Shown in pieces: positions 35,234 to 44,662 of a stretch of DNA of 64,000 nt. Under the pieces are notes generated by a model that was given only the letters and a program-made list of their open reading frames with translations, did not search any database and was not told the origin of the DNA. Position 1 is the first letter of the stretch. Each line of letters begins with the position of its first letter. A program made the position numbers and the translations under genes. Source of the DNA: Rhodothermales bacterium (GTDB taxonomy: Bacteria; Bacteroidota; Rhodothermia; Rhodothermales; Bin80); assembly GCA_958296045.1 (NCBI GenBank), contig CATQHT010000002.1, forward strand, positions 1-64,000, in the 5' to 3' direction.

Positions 35234-38077
35234 TCAATTAGCAAGTACGCCGGACCCGTGAAAATGGATCCAATCCAGCTCCAGAAAGGTTCCGTCAGCG
35301 TCTGATTCGAAGGTTAACACCAGCGAGAACGTGCCTTCTGTATCCCTAAGCGGTACGGTGACTTCTCTCCAGCGGTCGTAGGCGCCTTCCCGAAGCTGAT
35401 TCAGTCCCGCCGCGTCGGGCGGAACACCCGCAAGGTATTCCGCCTGGTGGGGCACAGCCGGACGCCCGCCCTTTGGGCCTACAGCCACCACCGCCAAAGG
35501 CGTTGTCCGAAAACGACTCATTTGAATCGTGCCCGCTGCCTCCGCCCTGAAACGCACCGTGACCGAGTCAACCCCGGCAAGGTGCAGCGGATCATACTCC
35601 AGCACGGAACCTGCAGCGACCTGCATAACGGTGAGCGCCGTCCTGCCCCAGTGCTCGCTAGCCGGGCGCGCGGAATACGTGTGGCGCGTGGCATCCTTGC
35701 GGCGCGCCGTGTGCTCAGCCTCCTTCGTCCGAGGCTGCAAGCGAACACGATCACATGTCCCATTCAGGCACGCCTCCAGCGTAGCGAAACGGTCCACGTA
35801 GTGGATATTCGGCGTATGTGTGTACCGACGGGTAATCGTGAAGGTGCCGCGCGTACCCCGCAGCGTGTCCAAGCGCAGAGGGGAGGTATCAAAGACGGTA
35901 AACGTGCGAACCACAACCTCATCAGCGATGGCCTGATCGCTGACCGTAACATCGTATCTGATGTCCGTATCGAAATCGAATACGCCGCCATGCGGTGGCC
36001 AGGCGACTCCGATGGCCCCCGTAGCCGGTTGGACTCCAACAAGCGGGATACCTGGACGGGTCGTGCCGCCATAATAGTCCAGCCTGACTAGCTGTGCATC
36101 GGCATTGCTCCCCCAGAACTCCTCTCCCCACTCCACAATGTACAAGCGTCCGTCTGGACCCACCTCGATATCCATCGGACTGACATAGTCGAAGCCCGGC
36201 AGGAACGGATCAATCTTAAGCACACTGCCATCTTTGTCGAGGGTTGCCACCTGGACCCAGTTGCGCATCCACTCATAGATGAGCACCTTGTTGTCGTAAT
36301 AGCCAGGGAGTGCTTTGGCGTCCGCGGTCGCGCTGTCGTAGTGAAGCGTGGGGCCTGCCATGGGGTTTAGCCCGCCCGCACCAAGCTCGGGGTACTCGTC
36401 AGAAGGGCCGTAGAAATAACTTATCCAAGCGGGCTGGGCAGGCGGCAGCGCACGTGCGCCCGTGTTGTAGGGAGACAAGTTAAGCGGCGCCTCGGCGCTG
36501 GGCGCCGGCATTTCGTCCATACCATACACATAGTAGCTTGGATAGGGGTCGTTATACCCTGTGAACAGCGGCCAACCATAGAATCCGGGTTCCTGCGCCT
36601 GATTGAACTCATCCCAGCCGCCGGGCGTGCCCGGCCCCACATCGCCCCAGTACACCCAGCCCGTACTGTCATCGATCGAGATCCTGAACGGATTGCGGTG
36701 TCCCATAGACCAAATCTCGCCGCGGTGGAGCGAGTCTGCCTTGAACAGGTTACCGTCGGGCACTGAATATGTACCGTCCGGCTCAGGGCGGATACGAAGA
36801 ATCTTGCCGCGCAAATCATTGGTGTTGGCGCTGGTGCGTCCCTGATCCGCGTGGCGCCGGCGCACAAGGTCTGCATGATCGCGCGGACCCCCCGAGTTGT
36901 CACCGGTAGACAGATATAGCAGGCCGTCTTTGTCAAATTGGATCGAGCCCCCGCTGTGGCAGCACTGCACACGCTGTACGGGAATCTCAAGGACCGTGAC
37001 CTCGCTGTCCACGTCAAGCATACGTCCATCATAGAGGAAGCGGGAGAGACGGTTAACTTTGTCTGGTCCCGCGCTCCGTGCAGAATAGTACAAGTACAGC
37101 CACCGGTTCTGGTCAAAGGCCGGGTCAAGGGCGAGACCCAACAGCCCGTCCTCGATATCCTTCTCCACCGGAATCCATCCGATCACGCGCACAGCGCCGG
37201 TAGCCGGTTCCCAGACTTTGACGGCCCCAGCCCATTCGATGATGAAGACGCGCCCGTCTGAGGCGACATCGATCTCCATCGGGTCGGTGAGTTCGCCGGT
37301 CAGCACCACCTCGTCATACGCGGCAGCGCGTGTAGCCCAGACATCCGCCTCCTGGCGCCCAGCGGCCCACTCAATGGCGCCCAACAGATGCTGGTGCATC
37401 AACGGGTCCTGGTACGCTTCGACCGTGTGGCCCAACCCCGTATAGAAAGCGCGCCCGCCATCAAATTCGTGTGCCCAGGCAATCGGGTGGTCATGCCCCA
37501 TAGCACCGCCCTCATAGGACGCCTCGTCGACAACGGCCACCACATGCACATCGGCGCGCGGGTTGATGCGGTAGTTATACCACTCGTCGGTGTGGCGCCA
37601 ACGCAGAGGCAATGACGCAGTGGCTGGATGCATACGGTCGGTCACGAGCACGTCAGCCGGCTGCACAGCCGGGTGACTGTCAAAGTAGGCACCGACAAGC
37701 TGCCCGTACCACTCCCAATTGTATTCGGTGTCGGCAGCCGCATGAATGCCGACGAAGCCTCCTCCTTGCCGGATATATGACTGAAATGCCCGCTCCTGAA
37801 GGCTGTCAAGCACATCATGCGTAGTGTTGAGGAACACCACCGCTTCGAAACCACCCAGCAGCGGTGGCGCAAACATGGATGCCTCTTCGGTGGCCACCAC
37901 GGTAAATCCATGCTCCTGGCCCAAGTCCTTCAGTGAGGCCACCGCCGCCTCAATAGACCGGTGCCTGAATCCCTCTGTCCGGGTGAAGACCAGCACCTCG
38001 TACGGGCCACTGGTTTGTGATGCGGCATGCGGCGCGCTGGCCAGGCTGGCCAACAAGAGGATCAGAAGTGTGCGCAT
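35234..38077 (-). CDS. ThuA domain/PQQ-type sugar dehydrogenase fusion
   Basis: A 947-residue secreted protein with signal peptide (cleavage near AASQ, about 21). Order: ThuA-like glutamine-amidotransferase-fold domain (about 25-250, 'VLVFTRTEGFRHRSI', 'GGGFVGIHAAADTE'), a glucose/sorbosone-dehydrogenase-like beta-propeller (about 255-690, 'VQCCHSGGSIQFDKDG', 'GKILRIRPEPDGTY', 'MGHRNPFRIS'), an Ig/PKD-like spacer and a carbohydrate-binding-module-like beta domain at the C-terminus. ThuA is implicated in trehalose/keto-disaccharide catabolism and the propeller in PQQ-dependent sugar oxidation. Six bases separate it from the DUF1080 protein upstream. It likely oxidises sugars in the periplasm or at the surface. 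Confidence 0.85.
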   Translation of the reverse strand: MRTLLILLLASLASAPHAASQTSGPYEVLVFTRTEGFRHRSIEAAVASLKDLGQEHGFTVVATEEASMFAPPLLGGFEAVVFLNTTHDVLDSLQERAFQSYIRQGGGFVGIHAAADTEYNWEWYGQLVGAYFDSHPAVQPADVLVTDRMHPATASLPLRWRHTDEWYNYRINPRADVHVVAVVDEASYEGGAMGHDHPIAWAHEFDGGRAFYTGLGHTVEAYQDPLMHQHLLGAIEWAAGRQEADVWATRAAAYDEVVLTGELTDPMEIDVASDGRVFIIEWAGAVKVWEPATGAVRVIGWIPVEKDIEDGLLGLALDPAFDQNRWLYLYYSARSAGPDKVNRLSRFLYDGRMLDVDSEVTVLEIPVQRVQCCHSGGSIQFDKDGLLYLSTGDNSGGPRDHADLVRRRHADQGRTSANTNDLRGKILRIRPEPDGTYSVPDGNLFKADSLHRGEIWSMGHRNPFRISIDDSTGWVYWGDVGPGTPGGWDEFNQAQEPGFYGWPLFTGYNDPYPSYYVYGMDEMPAPSAEAPLNLSPYNTGARALPPAQPAWISYFYGPSDEYPELGAGGLNPMAGPTLHYDSATADAKALPGYYDNKVLIYEWMRNWVQVATLDKDGSVLKIDPFLPGFDYVSPMDIEVGPDGRLYIVEWGEEFWGSNADAQLVRLDYYGGTTRPGIPLVGVQPATGAIGVAWPPHGGVFDFDTDIRYDVTVSDQAIADEVVVRTFTVFDTSPLRLDTLRGTRGTFTITRRYTHTPNIHYVDRFATLEACLNGTCDRVRLQPRTKEAEHTARRKDATRHTYSARPASEHWGRTALTVMQVAAGSVLEYDPLHLAGVDSVTVRFRAEAAGTIQMSRFRTTPLAVVAVGPKGGRPAVPHQAEYLAGVPPDAAGLNQLREGAYDRWREVTVPLRDTEGTFSLVLTFESDADGTFLELDWIHFHGSGVLAN

Positions 38078-38083
38078 CAGGCG

Positions 38084-40708
38084 TTAGTCCAGGCGCTTGA
38101 CGCGAATGTTGCGATACCAGACGGGCTGCCCATGATCCTGTAGACCGATATGTCCTTCCCTGGCAAAGGCCGTGCCCGGCGTCGGAAACTTGTTGACCGA
38201 GCCGTCTGGATTCTGGTGCGGCACGCGCCATTGGGCGATGTCCATATCCACCACGCCCTTACCGTTGATCTCTACCTGAATGCGGCTTCCACGACACGTG
38301 AGGACATATGTGTTCCACTCGCCTGGAGGATGCACGGCATTGATGGTCGGCGCTATCAGGTCGTATATGGCGCCGGCGCTGCGGGTGCGTGAAGTATAAG
38401 GGAGGTCGTGTGAGCTAGTAACTTGCACCTCCAGGCCGCTGTAGACCGGATCGGTCAGGTCGTCCGTCCTGAAAAACACTCCACTGTTGGTGCCTTCGAT
38501 TACTTTGACGTCAAGCTCTAGAATGAAGTCACCATAGCGTCCTTCGGTCCAGAGGTAGTCCAGGTTGTGCTCCTGGCCATCGGGATCCTCCCGCTTAACA
38601 GTCAACTCTGCGTCCTCGACGACGAACTTGTTGTCTTCGCCCGTGATCCAGCCGGTCAGGTCTTCTCCATTAAAGAGCACCTCCCATCCTTCGTCGGTAT
38701 CTGCCGGATCCTCCTCCGCCAATAGCGGACCATCCAGCTCACGGATCCAGATGTTCCGAAACTGGATGTTGCTAGAGGTCAGATTCAGCGCCCCGGCTTC
38801 CTCGCCCCAGCCGCCATGGTGCTGCAGCGCCAATGGACCCCGCTGCGGCAAGCCGGGAATCTCCGCATCGGCGATCACCTGCTGGCCGTTGAGCATGACC
38901 CAGATACGGTTACCAACCAGCGTGATATCCATTGAATTCCATTCGCCTAGGCGGTTGTCTGCCCGCACCCTGGGCACAGCAGCAGCTCGCTGCTCAGGGG
39001 TGGCCTCCTCACTCGAACGCACACCCAAGAGCTCGCCTGAACCGACGCCCCAGTTCCAGAGGTTTACCTGTTGCTGGGTTCCGCGCAACAAAATGCCGGA
39101 ACCAGCGTCAGAGTGCGGCACCCAGATCATGTTGCCTTCCTCGTCGTGTTGCAAATAAAATCCCCATGGCCGGATGCCGGGGCTATCGTAGTGTCCGCTC
39201 GCGTCCTTGAACCGCCAGTCGACGTGAAGCTGAAAGTCGCCAAACTCGGCCTCAGTCCACAGATCCTTCTCGTCCGCTTCAGATAATGCCTCGTAGTCGA
39301 TCACATAGTCGATAACCCTCCAGTGTCCGCCGTCGCCTTCGGGGACCTTCCAGCCGGTAAAGTCCTGGCCATTAAAAAGCGTGCGGTACGCTGGCCACTG
39401 CCGCCAGGTCGGATACGTATAATAGGGCGGCAGCGCGTTGGCATACTTCGGCTTGGGCGGATTGCCCTGGTTGTAGAACACATACAGCCCGGTCTTACCA
39501 GCAAGGATGACATCCATGCGTCCATCCTTGTCCATATCCTTCACGTTGATTTTCATGCCGACGCCGACCACGTTGTTCGGAGGTGGACTGATGCCCCCCT
39601 CGTCTGGGTAGTACGGGACATGGTTGTAAGACAGGATGTGCCGCTTAAATTCTCCACCGCGGATGTCGTACCAGAACACGAATGAGGGGTCGCTCACACC
39701 CACATCGCCGCCATAGTGCGCAAAGAGCCTCTTCCCTGCGATAAGGTCGTCTTTACCATCCCCGTTGAGGTCGCCCAAGGCCAGCGTGTGAAACACGCTG
39801 TGGTCCGTCTCAATCCAGTGCCGCAGAAATGACCGGTAGCCCGCGTCATCGACCTGCTGCTCGTACCAGGCTAGACCGTAGGCATGGGCTGAGCCAATGA
39901 TGACATCGTTCAGCCCGTCCTCATTAACATCGATCACCAGGTCGGGATGGGCCGTGGCGCCGGCGCCCTCCGACAGCGCACTCTTAAAATCCCAGTCCGC
40001 ATGAAACGGCCATGGCCCCCGGGGCTCCTCTGGCTGCTCGTACCAGCCCTGACCCGTGACGATATCCATGCGGCCGTCCATATTGATGTCTCCCAGACCG
40101 TTGCCATGTGTGTCACCATCGGTTCCCACGATGTGCTCAATCCAGTAGGGGGGCTGCTCGATGTGTTCCAGCCATGTCATGCCCTGACCTTCGACCAGAC
40201 TCCAGTGGTTGACCAGGATGTCTTCATCCCCGTCTCCGTCAATGTCGCCATGGATCACGCCTTCCATGTTGAAGGCCTGATGGATCTTGTGTGACTCCCA
40301 CTGCTCACCAGACTCTAAGTCCCGCCCCGGGTTGCGATACCAGTAGGCGCCCTTCATGAACATCCATCCAGAACTGACGATGTCTTCCCAGCCATCAAAA
40401 TCCACATCGAGCGCAAACTCGCTGTTGGATTCGGTTTCTGGGCCGTTGGGCTCGGCGCCGGGGCGGAAGCGTTCGTGCTTGATCCAGAGTGGTGCCTCGT
40501 ACCAGTTGCGCCCAGCGGCGATGTCGTAATCGCCGTCATTGTCGAGGTCGGCCACTGAGGCCGTTTCCGAGTAGGGTCCGAACCAGTAGCTGTTCTGGAG
40601 CGGGTTGTGCACGGGCCCGTCAATCTTGACGGGTGTGAAGATGACTTCCTGGGACAAGGCCGGCGCAGCGGCTGCCGCCAATGTCAATAGCGCGGCGAAT
40701 CTGTACAT
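38084..40708 (-). CDS. FG-GAP repeat protein with two DUF1080 domains
   Basis: About 874 residues from ATG 40708, where a signal peptide begins (MYRFAALLTLAAAAAPALSQ). The first half carries seven calcium-loop FG-GAP/VCBS repeats such as ADLDNDGDYD, GDIDGDGDED and GDLNGDGKDD (about 50-420), forming a beta-propeller. Two DUF1080 (3-keto-disaccharide hydrolase-like, concanavalin fold) domains follow: about 445-650 ('LFNGQDFTGWKV') and about 670-874 ('LFNGEDLTGWITG', 'AREGHIGLQDHG'). DUF1080 enzymes cleave 3-keto-glycosides, so it pairs logically with the neighbouring ThuA-dehydrogenase. Two DUF1080 copies plus a propeller in one chain is a large architecture. The open frame extends to 40771 but without a better start. 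Confidence 0.87.
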   Translation of the reverse strand: MYRFAALLTLAAAAAPALSQEVIFTPVKIDGPVHNPLQNSYWFGPYSETASVADLDNDGDYDIAAGRNWYEAPLWIKHERFRPGAEPNGPETESNSEFALDVDFDGWEDIVSSGWMFMKGAYWYRNPGRDLESGEQWESHKIHQAFNMEGVIHGDIDGDGDEDILVNHWSLVEGQGMTWLEHIEQPPYWIEHIVGTDGDTHGNGLGDINMDGRMDIVTGQGWYEQPEEPRGPWPFHADWDFKSALSEGAGATAHPDLVIDVNEDGLNDVIIGSAHAYGLAWYEQQVDDAGYRSFLRHWIETDHSVFHTLALGDLNGDGKDDLIAGKRLFAHYGGDVGVSDPSFVFWYDIRGGEFKRHILSYNHVPYYPDEGGISPPPNNVVGVGMKINVKDMDKDGRMDVILAGKTGLYVFYNQGNPPKPKYANALPPYYTYPTWRQWPAYRTLFNGQDFTGWKVPEGDGGHWRVIDYVIDYEALSEADEKDLWTEAEFGDFQLHVDWRFKDASGHYDSPGIRPWGFYLQHDEEGNMIWVPHSDAGSGILLRGTQQQVNLWNWGVGSGELLGVRSSEEATPEQRAAAVPRVRADNRLGEWNSMDITLVGNRIWVMLNGQQVIADAEIPGLPQRGPLALQHHGGWGEEAGALNLTSSNIQFRNIWIRELDGPLLAEEDPADTDEGWEVLFNGEDLTGWITGEDNKFVVEDAELTVKREDPDGQEHNLDYLWTEGRYGDFILELDVKVIEGTNSGVFFRTDDLTDPVYSGLEVQVTSSHDLPYTSRTRSAGAIYDLIAPTINAVHPPGEWNTYVLTCRGSRIQVEINGKGVVDMDIAQWRVPHQNPDGSVNKFPTPGTAFAREGHIGLQDHGQPVWYRNIRVKRLD

Positions 40709-40758
40709 GAGTCTGCTTTTGAAACGTTCTCGATTCCAGGTCAAGCGATAGCAATGGA

Positions 40759-41727
40759 TCAGCGCAGCCATGCCTTCTTCACGTCTGGGTCTCCAGCGCG
40801 CGTGAGCTGCTCCATCTGGGCTTCCGACAGCGTCAGCTGCAGGGCGCCGACATTTTCCAGGATTTGCTGCTTATTGCTGCCGCCGATGATGGGAAGCACC
40901 TGGGGGTCGCTCTGTCGCATCCATGCGATGATAACTTGGTTCAGGGTGGCGCCGGTCTCCTGGGCGACGGACTTAAGGGCTTCCATACGATCGTCCGCTT
41001 CGGGACTGGCAAACTGAGCCGGGACAGGCTTGTCGTCTCTTGTATAGGCACCCTGCAGCAGGATGGAATAGGCCACAAGCGTTATGCCGTGGTGTGCGCA
41101 GTAGCGCTTCATATCTTCGGTAATGAAGATCTGGGGCCCGAAATCTGCGCCGTGCCTTGGCCGGAAGTAGGTGTAGCGCTGTTCGACCACGCTGTAGGGC
41201 GTCAGGCCCTGGAGGTCGCTAAGCATGTTAGCCTCTGCCACGCGCCATAGCCAAAGGTTGCTTGCACCAAGCACGCGCACCTTGCCCGCCTGGATAAGGC
41301 GGTCAAAGGCTTCCATCGTTTCCTCAAGGGGCGTATCGAAGTCGTCGCGATGCGCATAGTAGACGTCAATGTAATCCGTCTTAAGGCGCTGCAGGCTTTT
41401 TTCGCATTCGCGGGCGATCTCAGTAGCACTCAAGCCCCCGTCGCATCCCGGGTAGTCGAAGCCGAGCTTGGTGGAGATCACCGTAGCATGCCGGTTCCTG
41501 CGCGAAGCCATCCATCGTCCGATGGTGGATTCGCTCTCTCCCCCTACGCAGCCCGGATACCAACTGGCGTAAAAGTTGCCTGTATCGATGAAGGTGCCGC
41601 CTGCATCTGCGAAGACGTCGAGGAGCGCATGCGAGTCTTTTTCCCCGATGCGGCTGCCAATAAGGTCGGTGCCGTAGCACAGCGTGCTGACGGCTACAGA
41701 AGACTTGCCAAGCGAAAGCTGGTCCAT
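40759..41727 (-). CDS. Aldo/keto reductase
   Basis: A 322-residue cytoplasmic NADPH-dependent oxidoreductase. The catalytic tetrad is visible: D48 and Y53 (FIDTGNFY), K87 (ISTKLGF) and H126 (YYAHRDD). The C-terminal NADP-binding signature 'VLPIIGGSNKQQILEN' is present. Length and organisation are typical of the YhdN/AKR11-13-like group. It lies between the YdcZ-like gene (two bases away) and the DUF1080 protein in the same minus-strand operon, so it probably reduces a keto-sugar or aldehyde produced by the exported enzymes. Confidence 0.92.
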   Translation of the reverse strand: MDQLSLGKSSVAVSTLCYGTDLIGSRIGEKDSHALLDVFADAGGTFIDTGNFYASWYPGCVGGESESTIGRWMASRRNRHATVISTKLGFDYPGCDGGLSATEIARECEKSLQRLKTDYIDVYYAHRDDFDTPLEETMEAFDRLIQAGKVRVLGASNLWLWRVAEANMLSDLQGLTPYSVVEQRYTYFRPRHGADFGPQIFITEDMKRYCAHHGITLVAYSILLQGAYTRDDKPVPAQFASPEADDRMEALKSVAQETGATLNQVIIAWMRQSDPQVLPIIGGSNKQQILENVGALQLTLSEAQMEQLTRAGDPDVKKAWLR

Positions 41728-41729
41728 CG

Positions 41730-42191
41730 TCAGTTCAGGCGAAATATTTCTTCAGTGAATGTCACGATGAGGGCGCCGCCTATCATCACCACCACGCCGA
41801 TAATTTTGTAGATGTTGATCGGCTCTACGGGTGAGCCCAGCCACCCGTAGTGGGACATCACCATAGCTGTGATCACCTGCCCGCTGAGCAGCGAGATAAA
41901 CAGCCCCGCCGCGCCCACCTGGGGAATGAGGGCGGCGATGGCAAACACCAGCAAGGCGCCCATCGCTCCGGCGGTTAACAGTAGCGGATGTACTGAGGAG
42001 AGCTGGGCGAGTGCACCCGACTGCCATCCAGTCAGACCAATGATGACGGCGGTCACCGCGCCGATACACCAGAACACCGCATTCGCTACGCGTGGGTTGT
42101 CGATAGCTGCGCCAACCTTGCCGTTCATCGCAAGGTGCACTGCGAGTACCACTCCAAGGCCCAATGTGAGGGCAAAGAACGCTACTTTCAT
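41730..42191 (-). CDS. YdcZ/DUF606 family membrane protein (DMT-like)
   Basis: A 153-residue protein with five hydrophobic helices and DUF606/YdcZ signatures: N-terminal 'LAVHLAMNGKVGAAI' (usual 'Q...N..L......P') and C-terminal 'IYKIIGVVVMIGGALIVTF'. Members are small half-size drug/metabolite transporter-like proteins. It is the first gene of the minus-strand operon that runs to 34296; uptake or export of a sugar or sugar acid is plausible from context only. Confidence 0.85.
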   Translation of the reverse strand: MKVAFFALTLGLGVVLAVHLAMNGKVGAAIDNPRVANAVFWCIGAVTAVIIGLTGWQSGALAQLSSVHPLLLTAGAMGALLVFAIAALIPQVGAAGLFISLLSGQVITAMVMSHYGWLGSPVEPINIYKIIGVVVMIGGALIVTFTEEIFRLN

Positions 42192-42563
42192 GGTTTCCAG
42201 TTTGTTGAGTTGCCAGATGTCTTGCGGCAGCTGATCCTCCTCAGAGCGCGTCCCGGCTGGGTGGCTATCGAAGGTGAGCCGTGAGCATAGGATGCATCAC
42301 TCCAAGATACGCCCGGCATCGTTCCTTCACAAATGATGTTAAGACAGACATGTCGGCGGACAGCACTACAGTGGCGAGATCTGTAGCTTCTAAGAGGCTG
42401 GGCGCCAAGCGAGGCGAGTGTGCGGCTGCATGGGAGCGACCGGCAGTTGCACTCGATCCACATGCGGGCGGCCTCCTCAACCGAGCTGGATCCGCGGTGC
42501 AGCTTACGTTTCTAAGCGCATAACGCACTATTCCATCTCGGCTGACTTGCCACCTGCGGCGCG
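42192..42563. other. Intergenic region upstream of the catabolic operon
   Basis: About 370 bases between two minus-strand units. It should contain the promoter of the operon headed by the YdcZ-like gene. I see no open frame with motifs, tRNA or riboswitch-like structure. Confidence 0.4.
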
Positions 42564-43622
42564 TTACACTCCGATAGCGATACACGCGGGACTGGGCACC
42601 AGGGCCGGGGTGCCAACCGGACGGAGAAGGCCGCTGTCAGGGTCAATAAGCATTGCCGCAAGCGTGCCGGAATCCTGGTTAGCGACAACGAGAAAGCGGC
42701 CCTTGGGGTCTATTGCGAAGTTGCGTGGCGTGGTGCCCAGCCCATGCGCGTAGGCGCGCCCAAGGAGTCGGCCCGTGAAAACATCCACACGCATGCGCAA
42801 GATGGAATGGATCGAACGCAGCGATGTGTACAGAAACCTGCCCGAGGGATGCAGGTGGATGTCCGCTCCAGAGGGCGTGCCGCTGACGGACCTGGGCAGG
42901 GCATCCACGGTCTGGATCTCCTTGCATATCCCCTCATCATAGCTGCAGGCGACCACCGTCGCATCCAGCTCATTTATCAGGTATACAATACGACCGCTTC
43001 GATCAAAGGTCAGATGTCGCGGCCCAGCGCCCGGGCGTGTACGGAACGCCTCCTGAGGATTTGTCAGAACACCCTGGGCAGGATCGTAGGGGTACGACAC
43101 CACGGTGTCTGTGCCCAGGTCAGGCACCAGCGCATAGCGCTGCGGCGGGTCCAGGACGATGGCATGCGGATGAGGCGCCTCCTGGCGGGCGGGGTTGGGT
43201 CCTGACCCGTAATGCCGCTGGAGATCGGAAGCCGGACGCAAACCGCCATGACCATCTAGAGGCAACACCGCAACGGACCCGCCCAGATAGTTGGCCACCA
43301 AAGCATGGCGGGGATGGACATGCACATAGCAGGGCGCAGCCCCCTGTGTGGAGCGGCTCCCCAGACTGGTGAGCGCGCCCGTGGTGCGGTCTACCGCGTA
43401 GGCGAACAGCCGGCCAGCGGCATTGGTGACTTCGGCAACCGCATAAAGGCGTGTACCCGATGCATTGAGCGCGAGAAACGACGGGTTAACAATGCCCTGC
43501 ATGACGTGCATCTGCACAAACGAGCCCGTAGCTGCGTCAAACAGCATGCTGTAGATGCCCTCGCCCTGTCCATTGACATGGTCCTCGAGCTGCGTATAGG
43601 TGCCGACGAAGAGCCGGGTCAC
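42564..43622 (-). CDS. Lactonase family beta-propeller (6-phosphogluconolactonase-like)
   Basis: A 352-residue seven-bladed propeller of the YbhE/PF10282 type: start 'RLFVGTYTQ', repeated 'PSFLALNASGTRLYAV', 'PHPHAIVLDPPQRYALVPDL', 'PRHLTFDRSGRIVYLINE', 'GADIHLHPSGRFLYTS' and 'RNFAIDPKGRFLVVANQDS' blocks, one per blade. Such enzymes hydrolyse sugar lactones, which fits the sugar-oxidising neighbours. No signal peptide. The start overlaps the stop of the upstream dehydrogenase gene (43619-43622), so the two are coupled. Confidence 0.92.
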   Translation of the reverse strand: MTRLFVGTYTQLEDHVNGQGEGIYSMLFDAATGSFVQMHVMQGIVNPSFLALNASGTRLYAVAEVTNAAGRLFAYAVDRTTGALTSLGSRSTQGAAPCYVHVHPRHALVANYLGGSVAVLPLDGHGGLRPASDLQRHYGSGPNPARQEAPHPHAIVLDPPQRYALVPDLGTDTVVSYPYDPAQGVLTNPQEAFRTRPGAGPRHLTFDRSGRIVYLINELDATVVACSYDEGICKEIQTVDALPRSVSGTPSGADIHLHPSGRFLYTSLRSIHSILRMRVDVFTGRLLGRAYAHGLGTTPRNFAIDPKGRFLVVANQDSGTLAAMLIDPDSGLLRPVGTPALVPSPACIAIGV

Positions 43623-44527
43623 GGATCTGATGATGCTCTGCTGCCGACCGTGATACCGGAGAGATGCTCGAGCGCCTTAAGTAACGCATGGTTGCCTTCA
43701 TGGCCCAGGTTGCGCGCCTGAAGCGTCCGGTACAGCTGAAAGCACAGGTGGGTTGACGGCAGCGGTACGCCAAACTGATCGGCGGCCTCTAAGACCAGAC
43801 GGAGGTCTTTCTGCTGCAGGTCGATGGTAAAGCCTGGGCGCCAGTCGCGCTTCGCCGCCTGGGTGCCCCTGTTGGACAGCATCCAGCTGCCAGCCGCTCC
43901 TTGCTCTACTGCGGCCAGCGCTTTGGCCACATCAAGTCCGCCGGCTTCCGCAAAGATCAGCGCTTCACTGACGGCTAGCATCGTACCTACGACCAGGATT
44001 TGGTTGACCAGTTTGACGGATTGTCCAGCGCCGTGGCCGCCTACGTGGGTCACGGTCTGACCCACCGCGCGCAGGTAGGGCAGCGCGCGCTCAAACTGGG
44101 ACGCCTTGCCACCGACCATGATGCTCAAAGTCCCGCGCGCCGCGCCCTCGCTGCCGCCACTGATGGGTGCATCAAGCATCTCTACGCCGAGTGCTGCCAG
44201 GCGGTCGGACATGTCGCGGGTGGCAGCCGGGCTGATGGTGCTGCAATCGATCACCAGCGCGCCGGGCTGGACTCCCGTGGCCACCCCCTCGTCACTGAAA
44301 AGCACCTGCTCCACATCCAGCGTATCGCTGACGCACAGGAAGATGACAGTGCTCTTGGTGGCCAGCTCCGCACAGGAAGAAGCAGCAACAGCGCTGGCCG
44401 CCACCAGAGGGTCCATCCGCGAAGCCGTACGGTTCCACACCGTAAGCGCGCAGCCGGCGCGGAGAAGGTTGCGGGCCATGCCCCGACCCATGATGCCAAG
44501 TCCGACAAAGCCGACCGATTCGTTCAT
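43619..44527 (-). CDS. 3-hydroxyisobutyrate dehydrogenase-family oxidoreductase
   Basis: About 302 residues from ATG 44527, directly before the Rossmann motif FVGLGIMGRGMARN. The substrate motif DAPISGGSEGA (about 119-129) and catalytic K172 in GAGQSVKLVNQ define the beta-hydroxyacid dehydrogenase family (2-hydroxy-3-oxopropionate reductase, HIBADH, GLYR). The longer frame to 44578 has no family similarity. Coupled to the lactonase gene downstream, it probably handles a hydroxyacid derived from sugar-acid breakdown. Confidence 0.92.
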   Translation of the reverse strand: MNESVGFVGLGIMGRGMARNLLRAGCALTVWNRTASRMDPLVAASAVAASSCAELATKSTVIFLCVSDTLDVEQVLFSDEGVATGVQPGALVIDCSTISPAATRDMSDRLAALGVEMLDAPISGGSEGAARGTLSIMVGGKASQFERALPYLRAVGQTVTHVGGHGAGQSVKLVNQILVVGTMLAVSEALIFAEAGGLDVAKALAAVEQGAAGSWMLSNRGTQAAKRDWRPGFTIDLQQKDLRLVLEAADQFGVPLPSTHLCFQLYRTLQARNLGHEGNHALLKALEHLSGITVGSRASSDP

Positions 44528-44662
44528 AAGCTGTTGGACAGGAGGATGCCTGTGCCCAATCCCTGTTGCTAGGCACATGCCCGCAAAGGTACGAACCTCG
44601 CCTCTGAAGGCGTTTGCACCAAGTAGGTGCCCACTGCCGTGCGGGATGCGCCGCGCGCTGCC

